A stretch of DNA of 11,578 nt from CALZJC01 sp041574955. GTDB taxonomy: Bacteria; Acidobacteriota; Thermoanaerobaculia; Multivoradales; JAHEKO01. Each line of letters starts with the position of its first letter. The first letter of the stretch is position 1. A program made the translations under genes and the position numbers. Location of the stretch: assembly GCA_041574955.1 (NCBI GenBank), contig JBFGNS010000132.1:1-11578 (forward strand), written 5' to 3'. The notes beneath the pieces are model-generated. The model ran no database searches. It had not been told where the DNA came from and worked only from the letters and a program-made list of their open reading frames with translations. Shown here one piece after another: positions 1-6,809 of the stretch.

Positions 1-56
1 CGGCGGGCGAGCGCAAGCCAGACCGGCGCCGGCGGCGGATCGCTGGCCACGGCCAT
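1..56 (-). CDS. Partial divergent CDS, N-terminal 18 codons only, function unknown
   Basis: On the minus strand an ATG at 56 opens a frame that runs off the left edge with no stop. It reads M-A-V-A-S-D-P-P-P-A-P-V-W-L-A-L-A-R. A TAGGGT box ends 6 nt before the ATG, the same arrangement seen before other starts in this window, which is the main support for calling it. The proline-rich stretch followed by W-L-A-L could be the lead-in to a first membrane segment. It loosely resembles the start of the GT-C protein at 6751-8877 (S-D-P-P-A-W-I-W-L-L), but 18 residues are too few for a family call. It would be divergent from the selD fusion. Confidence 0.35.
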   Translation of the reverse strand, partial: MAVASDPPPAPVWLALAR

Positions 57-62
57 CGCGAA

Positions 63-68
63 ACCCTA
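63..68 (-). promoter_or_regulatory. Candidate -10 box (TAGGGT) for the divergent left-edge gene
   Basis: The minus strand reads TAGGGT, then 6 nt (TTCGCG), then the ATG at 56. That spacing would place the transcription start at or next to the start codon, giving a leaderless mRNA. No convincing -35 hexamer is visible. The call rests on the repeated TAGnnT-to-start arrangement in this window. Confidence 0.35.
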
Positions 69-72
69 TCAG

Positions 73-89
73 CCGTGCCGCGGGCACGG
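73..89. promoter_or_regulatory. 17-nt palindrome, candidate operator between divergent genes
   Basis: CCGTGCC-GCG-GGCACGG is a perfect 7-bp inverted repeat with a 3-nt centre. It lies between the minus-strand TAGGGT box (63-68) and the plus-strand TAGACT box (91-96), so a dimeric regulator bound here would touch both promoters. No T-run follows, so it is not a rho-independent terminator. In such GC-rich DNA, 7-bp GC-rich arms can arise by chance, so this is only a candidate. Confidence 0.3.
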
Positions 90-90
90 G

Positions 91-96
91 TAGACT
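91..96 (+). promoter_or_regulatory. Candidate -10 box (TAGACT) for the selD fusion gene
   Basis: TAGACT matches the T-A-...-T core of a -10 element and is identical to the box before the minus-strand gene starting at 8877. Here the start codon (GTG at 134) is 37 nt downstream, so the message would have a leader of about 30 nt. No -35 consensus or ribosome binding site is visible. Confidence 0.3.
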
Positions 97-133
97 CGCC
101 TCGGCGCGGCGGCGGCGCGCGGGTCTTCCCAAA

Positions 134-2368
134 GTGCACGGTCCGAGAGCACGGCAGCTGGTTCTGGTGGGGGGCGGCCATACCCACGTCCAGGTGCTGC
201 GGCGGCTGGCGATGGAGCCGCTGGCGGGCTGGCGCGTCACCGTGGTGGTGGACACGCCGACCGCCGTCTACTCGGGCATGGTGCCGGGCCTGGTCGCCGG
301 CCAGTACACCGCCGGCGAGCTCGAGATCGACGTCCGGCCGCTGGTCCGCCGCGCCGGCGCCGGGCTGGTGGTCGCACGGGCCGTCGGTCTCGACGCCGCC
401 GCCCACCGGCTACTGCTCGACGGGCGCCCGCCGCTGGCGTGGGACCGCATCGCCTTCGACATCGGCTCGACGGTCGCCGGCGGCGAGCTGCCGGGCGTGC
501 GCCGCCACGCCTTTCCCACCCGCCCGATCGGCCGCTTCGTGGCGCAGCTCGACGAGCTGGTGGAACGGGCGCGCCGGCGGTCCACCGACCGGCCGCTGCG
601 GCTGGTGGTGGTGGGCGGCGGTGCCGGCGGCGTCGAGCTGGCGTTCTGCTTCGAGCGCCGGCTGCGGTCGGCGGGTCTGTCCGCGGCGGTAACCCTGGCC
701 GAAAGCGGCGAACGCCTCCTGGCCGGCTACCCCCGCGGCCTGGCGCGGCGTATCGAGCGACGGGCGGCGGAGCGCGGCATCGAGCTGGCGTACGGCCTCG
801 AAGTGGCCGCGGTCGGCGAGCGCTCGGTGACGCTCGCCGGCGGCGGCACGCTGGCCAGCGACCTGACCGTCTGGGTGGCCGGCGCGGCCAGCCAGTCGCT
901 GTTTCGCGACTCCGGCCTGCCCACCGACGAGCGCGGCTTCGTGCTCGTGCGGTCGACGCTCCAGGTCGAAGGGCACGACGAGATCTTCGCGGTCGGCGAC
1001 TGCGCGACGCTCAGCGAGCATCCGGCGACCCCCAAGGCTGGCGTCTACGCGGTGCGCCAGGGCCCGTACCTGGACGCCAACCTGCGTGCCGCGGCAGCAG
1101 GCCGGCCGCTCGCGAGCTACCGGCCACAGTCCGACTTCCTGACCCTGCTCAACCTCGGCGACGGCCGGGCGGTGGGCGTCAAGTGGGGCGTGTCGTTCGA
1201 GGGCCGCTGGGTGATGCGGCTCAAGGACGCCATCGACCGGCGCTTCATGCGCCGCTTCCAGGTGCTGGCGGACGACGGCGCGCCGACCGCCGAGTTCGCC
1301 GAAGTGCCGCCGATGGCCGGCCAGTCGACGCTGTGCGGCGGCTGCGCCGCCAAGCTGGGACAGAGCCGGCTCGAGTCGGCGCTGGCGCGGCTCGACCCGC
1401 CGCCGCCGGACGACACCGTCGAGCTCGGGCTGCCGGCGGCCGACGACGCCGCCGCCTGGCGGGTGGGAGGCGGCCGGCGGGCGGTGGCCAGCCTCGACGC
1501 CTTCCGTGCCTTCACCGACGATCCGTACCTCGTCGGACGGGTGGGGGCGGTCAACGCGCTGTCCGACCTGTGGGCCACCGGCGCCAGCCCGCGCTGGGCG
1601 CTGGCGCTGGTGGCGCTGCCCGAAACCGCGCCCGGCGAGGCCGACGAGGAGCTGCTCTACCAGGTGCTGGCCGGCGCGCGCGCGGTGCTCGACGCCGCGG
1701 GCGTGACGCTCGCCGGCGGCCACACCACCACCGCAGCCGAGCTGATGGTGGGGTTCTCGGTCGAGGGCCTGGCCGAGGCCGGGCAGCCGCTGCTGCGGAT
1801 CGACGGCCTGCGGCCGGGCCAGCGGCTGATCCTGACCAAGCCCCTCGGCACCGGCGTGCTGTTCCACGCCGACATGCAGGGACTGGCGCGGGGCGTCTGG
1901 ATCGAAGCCGCGCTGGGCTCGATGCTGCGTCCCAACGCCGCCGCCGCCGGGGTGGCGGCACACCACGGCGCCACCGGCGCCACCGACGTCACCGGCTTCG
2001 GTCTGGCCGGCCACCTGGCCGCCATGGCGCGGGCGAGTGGCGTCTCGGTGACGCTGGCGCTGGCCGAGCTGCCGGTTCTGCCGGGCGCCCTCGAGCTGCT
2101 GGCGCGGGGCGAGCGCAGCACCTTCCATGCCGAGAACGCCCGGCGGCGCGCCGGGCTCGAGCTGCCGCCAGCGGCCGCCGGCGATCCCCGTTGCGAGCTG
2201 CTGTTCGACCCGCAAACCTCGGGCGGGCTGCTGTTCGGCGTCGCCGCCGAGCACGCCGGCGCGGCGCTGGCCGAGCTGCGGCAGCGCGGCGATCGGGCGG
2301 CGGCGGTCGTCGGGCAGGTCGACGAGCCCGGCACCGGCGCGGCGGTTCGCGTGCGGCCGCGGTGGTAG
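134..2368 (+). CDS. selD: Fused FAD/NAD(P) oxidoreductase - selenide, water dikinase (SelD)
   Basis: This 744-residue protein joins two enzymes. Residues about 8-370 form an NDH-2-like pyridine nucleotide oxidoreductase: an N-terminal FAD Rossmann motif (L-V-L-V-G-G-G-H-T-H, 9-18), a second dinucleotide motif (V-V-V-G-G-G-A-G-G-V-E, about 158-168) and a V-G-D-C flavin motif near 287-290. No CxxxxC redox pair is seen in the first domain. Residues about 398-744 are SelD, which makes selenophosphate from selenide and ATP for selenocysteine and selenouridine synthesis. The catalytic segment is C-G-G-C-A-A-K (401-407): C404 and K407 align with E. coli Cys17 and Lys20. Likely metal-binding aspartates lie in D437-D438, S-L-D-A-F (D455) and T-D-V-T-G-F-G (D618). 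The enzyme is the Cys form; there is no in-frame TGA. This fusion is known in cyanobacteria and other taxa, where the flavin domain is suspected to handle selenium redox, but that role is inference. GTG 134 is the first start in frame and sits just before the Rossmann strand. No Shine-Dalgarno is visible. Confidence 0.93.
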   Translation: MHGPRARQLVLVGGGHTHVQVLRRLAMEPLAGWRVTVVVDTPTAVYSGMVPGLVAGQYTAGELEIDVRPLVRRAGAGLVVARAVGLDAAAHRLLLDGRPPLAWDRIAFDIGSTVAGGELPGVRRHAFPTRPIGRFVAQLDELVERARRRSTDRPLRLVVVGGGAGGVELAFCFERRLRSAGLSAAVTLAESGERLLAGYPRGLARRIERRAAERGIELAYGLEVAAVGERSVTLAGGGTLASDLTVWVAGAASQSLFRDSGLPTDERGFVLVRSTLQVEGHDEIFAVGDCATLSEHPATPKAGVYAVRQGPYLDANLRAAAAGRPLASYRPQSDFLTLLNLGDGRAVGVKWGVSFEGRWVMRLKDAIDRRFMRRFQVLADDGAPTAEFAEVPPMAGQSTLCGGCAAKLGQSRLESALARLDPPPPDDTVELGLPAADDAAAWRVGGGRRAVASLDAFRAFTDDPYLVGRVGAVNALSDLWATGASPRWALALVALPETAPGEADEELLYQVLAGARAVLDAAGVTLAGGHTTTAAELMVGFSVEGLAEAGQPLLRIDGLRPGQRLILTKPLGTGVLFHADMQGLARGVWIEAALGSMLRPNAAAAGVAAHHGATGATDVTGFGLAGHLAAMARASGVSVTLALAELPVLPGALELLARGERSTFHAENARRRAGLELPPAAAGDPRCELLFDPQTSGGLLFGVAAEHAGAALAELRQRGDRAAAVVGQVDEPGTGAAVRVRPRW

Positions 2369-2371
2369 GGT
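2366..2371 (+). promoter_or_regulatory. Possible -10 box (TAGGGT) before the pseudo-sulfatase lipoprotein gene
   Basis: TAGGGT ends 8 nt before the ATG at 2380, matching the TAGnnT spacing before other genes here. Its TAG is also the stop codon of the selD fusion, so coincidence is a real alternative. With only 11 nt between the genes, read-through from the selD promoter is equally possible. Confidence 0.25.
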
Positions 2372-2379
2372 CACTCGCC

Positions 2380-4539
2380 ATGCGGCGCGGCCTGACACGG
2401 CTTCTGCCCTGCAGCCTGCTGCTGCTCACCGCTTGCGGCCCGCCGCCCACGGCCGGCGGCGGCGCGCGGCCGCTCGTCGACCACCTCCACGCGCCCGAGC
2501 TGCTGACCGAGGGCGCGATGATCGAGGTGCCGCCGGCCAGCGGTGCCAACCGCTTCGTGCGCGGCTGGCAGGGAATGTACCGGCGCGGGCGCACCTGGAT
2601 GGTGCCCAGCGGCGCGAGCTCGGTGATCGAGACAGTCTTCCTCGACGAGCGGGAGCGCCGGCTGAGCCTGCTGGTCCACATCTGGGAAGCGGTGGAAGGC
2701 GCCACCGTTGGCGCGCGCGTCGCCGGCATCGACCTCGAGCCGGTGCCGGTGACGACGCCGATCGAGCTGCCGCTGCCCGGCGACCTGCCGCTCGGGCGCC
2801 AGCCGATCGAGCTTGATTTCGGCAGCACCGGGCTGATCGTCGAGGCGGCCGGCTTCACCCACGCGTGGCGCGAGGGCGCGGTGCGGTTCGAGCCCCGGGC
2901 GATCGTCCAGCAAGGCTACTCGGCGGTCGACCTGATGCGCCGGCTCCCCCGGCCGGCTACCCTGGTGGGTCGTTTCGAGCCGCCCGCCGACCCCCTCGAA
3001 GGCGACCGCTTCGCGCTCATGGTCGAGACCGCCGACGGCGCCGTGGTGACTCCCTTCGAGTGGCGGCCGAGCCGCCTCGCACGGCTGCTCGGCAGCCGGC
3101 GGCTGCGCATCCGCCTGCCGGCCGGGCTGGTGCGCGTCCGGCTGCTGGCCCAGGGGCTGGGGCCGGCGGGGCGCTGGCTGGATCTCGCGCTCGCCAGCGA
3201 GCCGGCAGAGCCGGCGCCGCTGGCGCCGCCGCCCGAGCCGCCCAGGCTGGTGGTGCTGTACGTGATGAGCGGACTGCGCGCCGACGCCCTCGGCCACCTC
3301 GGAGGCGAGCTGCAGTCCACGCCGACCCTCGACCGCCTGGCCGCCGAAGGAGTCTCCTTCGACCGCTACTACTCGACCGCCCCCGACGGCGCCCCGGCCC
3401 TGCGGTCGCTGGTCGCCGGCCTGCCGCCGCTGCCGTCCGCAGCGGCCGCGCCAGACGGCGCGGCCGCCGACACGCTGGGCCGGCTGTTCGGCGCGGCCGG
3501 CTTCCGCACCGCGGCCTTCACCGCCGGCGAAGCCGTTGCCGGCGCCGGCCTCGCCGCCGGCTTCGAGGCGGTGGGCGGAGCGCCGTCGCCCGACGGCACG
3601 GCGAGTGACGACGGCACCGAAGGCCTGCACGCCGCCGCACTCGCCTGGCTCGACGGCCTGGCGGACGGCGAGCGCGCCTTCGCCTACCTGCACACCTCCC
3701 ACCCCGGCGCTCCCTACGCCCCGCCAGCAGCCTGGGTGGAGCGGATGACAGCCGGTATCGACTCGGCGATCGACGGCTCGACCGAAACGCTGCTCGCCGT
3801 CCGCGACGAGCGGCTGACGGTCGACGAGGCCGACCGCCGGCGCCTGGCCGCCCTCTACCGCGCCGCCCTGGCGTACAACGACGCCACGCTGGGCGAGCTG
3901 GTGGCCGAGCTGGACCGGCGCTACGCGCCGGGCGAGGTGCTCCTGGTGGTGACCTCGGCTCACGGCGAGGAGCTGTTCGACCACGGTGGCGTGCTCCACG
4001 GCTCGACCCTGTACGAGGAGCTGCTGCACGTGCCGCTGCTGGTGTGGTGGCCCGAACGGCTGGCGCCGCGGCGGGTCGCCGGCGTGGCCGACCACCAGGA
4101 TCTCAACGCCACCCTGCGGACGCTGGCCGGCGCGGCGCCGGCGCCCGGCGGCGGCCGCGCGCTGTGGGGCGAGCTGCGGGGCCGCCCGCAGCCGGACGCT
4201 CCGCCGCCGGTGCGCTTCGCCGCCGCCGCCGTCGAGGGCGGCCTGTACATGGCGGCCGGCGAGCGCTACAAGCTGATCCTGGCACCGCGCACCGGCATGG
4301 ATTGGGGGATGGGTCTGGGCGCCGGTCGCAGCCGCGATCCGGAGTACGTCTTCGACCTGGTGGACGACCCCCGCGAGAGCCGCAACCTGGCGGGCACTAC
4401 GGCGCTCGAGGTGGCGTGGCTCCGCGCCCGGCTGAACGCCTGGATCGAGAGCGGCGGGGTACGCGGCGCCGGCGAGGCGCCGGACCAGCCCGATCGCGAG
4501 CGCCGCGTCCGCCCGGCGGCGCCGGAATCAGCGCAGTGA
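2380..4539 (+). CDS. Lipoprotein with degenerate sulfatase / alkaline-phosphatase-superfamily domain (probable pseudoenzyme)
   Basis: The protein has 719 residues. The N-terminus is a lipoprotein signal: basic M-R-R-G-L-T-R, a hydrophobic run, then lipobox L-T-A-C with C19, so it is probably membrane-anchored outside the cytoplasm. Residues about 40-280 look like two beta-rich domains. Residues about 288-700 follow the sulfatase fold: L-R-A-D-A-L-G (299-305), P-T-L-D-R-L-A-A-E-G-V-S-F-D, H-G-E-E (528-531), H-G-S-T-L-Y-E-E (540-547), and a C-terminal Y-V-F-D-L-V-D-D-P-R-E-S-R-N-L. The active site is changed: the usual metal-binding Asp before T-L-R-A-D is S297, the nucleophile position in the x-P-S segment is G337, and the Asp of the S-D-H-G-E motif is A527. 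It is therefore probably not a working sulfatase or phosphatase. The start is fixed by the signal peptide; the frame is open further upstream but that part is antisense-free overlap with selD and non-coding in character. It overlaps the next gene by 4 nt, suggesting coupled translation and a joint role with the GT-C enzyme. A binding or scaffold role is inferred, not shown. Confidence 0.85.
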   Translation: MRRGLTRLLPCSLLLLTACGPPPTAGGGARPLVDHLHAPELLTEGAMIEVPPASGANRFVRGWQGMYRRGRTWMVPSGASSVIETVFLDERERRLSLLVHIWEAVEGATVGARVAGIDLEPVPVTTPIELPLPGDLPLGRQPIELDFGSTGLIVEAAGFTHAWREGAVRFEPRAIVQQGYSAVDLMRRLPRPATLVGRFEPPADPLEGDRFALMVETADGAVVTPFEWRPSRLARLLGSRRLRIRLPAGLVRVRLLAQGLGPAGRWLDLALASEPAEPAPLAPPPEPPRLVVLYVMSGLRADALGHLGGELQSTPTLDRLAAEGVSFDRYYSTAPDGAPALRSLVAGLPPLPSAAAAPDGAAADTLGRLFGAAGFRTAAFTAGEAVAGAGLAAGFEAVGGAPSPDGTASDDGTEGLHAAALAWLDGLADGERAFAYLHTSHPGAPYAPPAAWVERMTAGIDSAIDGSTETLLAVRDERLTVDEADRRRLAALYRAALAYNDATLGELVAELDRRYAPGEVLLVVTSAHGEELFDHGGVLHGSTLYEELLHVPLLVWWPERLAPRRVAGVADHQDLNATLRTLAGAAPAPGGGRALWGELRGRPQPDAPPPVRFAAAAVEGGLYMAAGERYKLILAPRTGMDWGMGLGAGRSRDPEYVFDLVDDPRESRNLAGTTALEVAWLRARLNAWIESGGVRGAGEAPDQPDRERRVRPAAPESAQ

Positions 4540-6809
4540 ATCCTCCTGCCACAGCTCGCCGACATCGCCGCGGCCCACGCCGTGCGCTGGTGGGCTTCGC
4601 CGCCGCCGCGCTAGCACTGCCGGCAGCCGCCGCGCAGCTTGCCGAGCAGCCGGCCTACGTCAGCCGCTGCGAGCCGGCGGTGGTCGACGCCGGCCGGCCG
4701 GAGGCCCGCTGGGCACTGGTCGACGGCGTCTACGAGGACGAGCGCGACCCGCGCGGCCGGGACTTCACCTGGACTCGCAAGCGGTGGCAGGCGGCACCGG
4801 TGCTGGAGCAGCCGGGTGCGCGCACCCTGGCCGTGACCGGCCGGCCATCGATCGCCGGCACCCGCCTGCGCGCCGTCTGGAACGGCCACGATCTGGGTAC
4901 CGTAGAGCTCGCCGCCGGCTGGGCCACCCACCTCTGGCAGGTACCGGCCGCCGCCACCCGTGCCGGTCCGAACCGGCTCGAGTTCCAGGCCTCGAAAGCC
5001 GCCGAACGGGTACGGCAACTCGGCTTCTGCCTCGACCGCCTGGAGGTCGGGCCGGTCGAGCCCGACTGCGCCGCCGGCGAGCTGAGAACCGCCGCCGAGC
5101 CGGTGGAGCTGGCGGCGGGCGAGGTCTGGCAGGTGTCGCTCGAGCCGCTGCCGCGGGCGCGTTTCGAGCTCGCCGTCGCCGGGCAGCCGGGCGCCGCGGG
5201 CGTGCTCTACCTGAGCCGGGGCGGCCGGCTGTTGCGGCACCTCGAGCTGGCGGTGCCCGCCGGCGGCCGCGACTCGCTCGCCTTCGGCGACGGCAACCGG
5301 CTGGCCGACGCACTGGTGGTCATCGCGCGCGGACCGGGCGAGCTGCGGCTGGAGCTGGCGGCGGCGAGCGGCGATCCGTCGACCTCGGCGTGGCGGGTGG
5401 CGTGCGGCCTGTGGTGGCGCGAGGCACTGCTGGCGGCGGCGCTGGTGGGGCTGCTGGGGCTCGGCATCCGCCGGCGGTGGCAGCTGCCGGGCGGGCGGTA
5501 CGGACCGTGGCTCGACGCCGCGCTGCTGCTGGCGCTGGCGGCGGCGGTGCGCTTCGCCTACGTCGACGGCTACCCCGAGCCCGATCCGATGCGCTTCGGC
5601 GACTCGTGGGAGTACCTGCGCCGCGCCCGCTACCTGCTCGCTGAGACGTCGCTCGGCTCGCTGCTGCGCGACACCACATGGCACGCCTGGCTGAGCTGGA
5701 TCCGGCCGCCCGGCTACTACCTGCTACTGGCCGCGGTGCTGGGGCCGCTCGGCGGCGATCTCGACACCGTGGCGGCGGTGCAGGCCGGACTGCTCTCCGC
5801 CACCGCGCTCGCCACCTACCACGTCGCCTACCCGCTGTTCGGCCGCGGTGCGGCGCTCGCCGCCGGCCTGCTGTTCGCACTCAACCCCGAGACGGTGCTC
5901 AGCGCCTCGTGGATCCTGTCGGACCCGCTGTCGCTGTTCCTCACCACCGCCGGCCTGGCCTGCCTGAGCTGGCTGGTGACGCGTCCCGGCTGGCCGCTGG
6001 CGCTGGCCACCGGCGGGCTGTTCGGGCTCGCCTGCCTGGTGCGCTCGGCGCCGCTCTACTTCGTGCCGGTTGCAGCCGGGCTGGTCTACCTCGCCCAGCG
6101 GCGGCCGCGCCGGAAGGCGCCGGCGGTGGTGCTGCTCGGCGCCACGCTGGCGGTGGTGGTGCCGTGGTGCGTCCGCAACTCGCTGATCTACGACACCGCG
6201 ATGGGCATCGACGATCTGGTGTTGCCCAACTTCCTGATGGCCCACCCCGACCCCGAGCTGCTGCCCGGGGTCGCGGCCGACGACGACGGGCCGTGGGGGG
6301 GCGACGTCGAAGCCCGCCGCCAGGCCTACTACCGCAAGCTGTGGCGGGCCAACAAGGATGGTGAGCTGACGCGCGCCAGCGGCCGAATCCTGCGCCGCGG
6401 TCTGGGGCGGATGGCGGCGAACCCAAGGCGCACCCTGCGGCTGTTCGGCCGCCACCTGGCGATCTACTTCCAGCCGTTCCCGGCCTACTACGCCCGGTCC
6501 TTCCTGCCCGAGGAGGACGGCTGCATCGCCGCCGCCTGGACCGACGCTCTCAACACCATTTACCTGGCCAGCCTGCTACTGGCCCTGGCCGGCGCCTTGC
6601 TGGCGGCGCGCACCCGCGGCAGCTGGCCGCTGCTGTGGTGGATCGTCTACTTCGTGGTGGTAACCAACCTGTTCTTCTACCCGTCGTACATGCCCGGCCG
6701 CTACCGGCTGCCGATCTACCCGGCGCTGGCGGCGCTCGCCGGGCTGGCGATCAGCCGCGGCCTGGTTTGGCTCGCGGGGCGGCGGGCGGCGGGCGGCGAA
6801 CGACCGTGA
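4536..6809 (+). CDS. GT-C membrane glycosyltransferase (PMT/ArnT-like) with exported N-terminal beta-domain
   Basis: The protein has 757 residues. The GTG start at 4536 overlaps the previous stop as GTGA and directly precedes an Arg-rich signal peptide (R-R-A-L-V-G-F then an Ala/Leu run to A-A-A-A at about 33). Upstream codons in the same frame lie inside the sulfatase-like gene. Residues about 35-290 are a soluble, beta-rich region with W-N-G-H-D-L-G-T and G-P-N-R-L-E-F typical of beta-sandwich binding domains. About 12 membrane segments follow, starting near 296-312 and 326-342. The first large loop has F-G-D-S-W-E-Y (D356), in the place of the catalytic Asp of PMT/ArnT-like GT-C enzymes. 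Other family marks are R-P-P-G-Y-Y (390-395), N-P-E-T-V-L-S (450-456), S-D-P-L (D463) and a late G-R-Y-R-L-P-I-Y-P. These enzymes move a sugar from a polyprenyl-phosphate carrier onto an acceptor on the outer face of the membrane. Donor and acceptor are unknown. The 3' end overlaps the convergent gene by 59 nt. Confidence 0.82.
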   Translation: MNPPATARRHRRGPRRALVGFAAAALALPAAAAQLAEQPAYVSRCEPAVVDAGRPEARWALVDGVYEDERDPRGRDFTWTRKRWQAAPVLEQPGARTLAVTGRPSIAGTRLRAVWNGHDLGTVELAAGWATHLWQVPAAATRAGPNRLEFQASKAAERVRQLGFCLDRLEVGPVEPDCAAGELRTAAEPVELAAGEVWQVSLEPLPRARFELAVAGQPGAAGVLYLSRGGRLLRHLELAVPAGGRDSLAFGDGNRLADALVVIARGPGELRLELAAASGDPSTSAWRVACGLWWREALLAAALVGLLGLGIRRRWQLPGGRYGPWLDAALLLALAAAVRFAYVDGYPEPDPMRFGDSWEYLRRARYLLAETSLGSLLRDTTWHAWLSWIRPPGYYLLLAAVLGPLGGDLDTVAAVQAGLLSATALATYHVAYPLFGRGAALAAGLLFALNPETVLSASWILSDPLSLFLTTAGLACLSWLVTRPGWPLALATGGLFGLACLVRSAPLYFVPVAAGLVYLAQRRPRRKAPAVVLLGATLAVVVPWCVRNSLIYDTAMGIDDLVLPNFLMAHPDPELLPGVAADDDGPWGGDVEARRQAYYRKLWRANKDGELTRASGRILRRGLGRMAANPRRTLRLFGRHLAIYFQPFPAYYARSFLPEEDGCIAAAWTDALNTIYLASLLLALAGALLAARTRGSWPLLWWIVYFVVVTNLFFYPSYMPGRYRLPIYPALAALAGLAISRGLVWLAGRRAAGGERP

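Noticed and set aside
100..121. GCG/CGG-rich run before the selD fusion as a repeat or hairpin
   Set aside because: Short low-complexity GC stretches of this kind occur throughout the window, and no longer repeat unit is present.
1334..1345. A selenocysteine codon in SelD
   Set aside because: Both residues of the catalytic C-G-G-C are TGC cysteine codons and there is no in-frame TGA in the gene.
439..2379. In-frame extension upstream of the sulfatase-like lipoprotein
   Set aside because: The upstream part reads as an Arg/Gly/Ala-rich shadow of the selD gene. A clean lipoprotein signal with L-T-A-C starts at 2380.
410..2398. Long open frame on the minus strand opposite the selD fusion
   Set aside because: Its product is a compositionally biased Arg/Gln/Gly/Ala/Pro/His-rich string with no domain, while the plus strand here carries clear Rossmann and SelD motifs. 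High G+C keeps antisense frames open.
2371..4095. Long minus-strand open frame opposite the lipoprotein gene
   Set aside because: Low-complexity product without motifs; the plus strand has the sulfatase-fold motifs and a signal peptide.
4044..4535. In-frame extension upstream of the first GT-C gene
   Set aside because: It is an Arg/Gly/Ala-rich shadow inside the lipoprotein gene. The GTG at 4536 gives a signal peptide and a 4-nt overlap.
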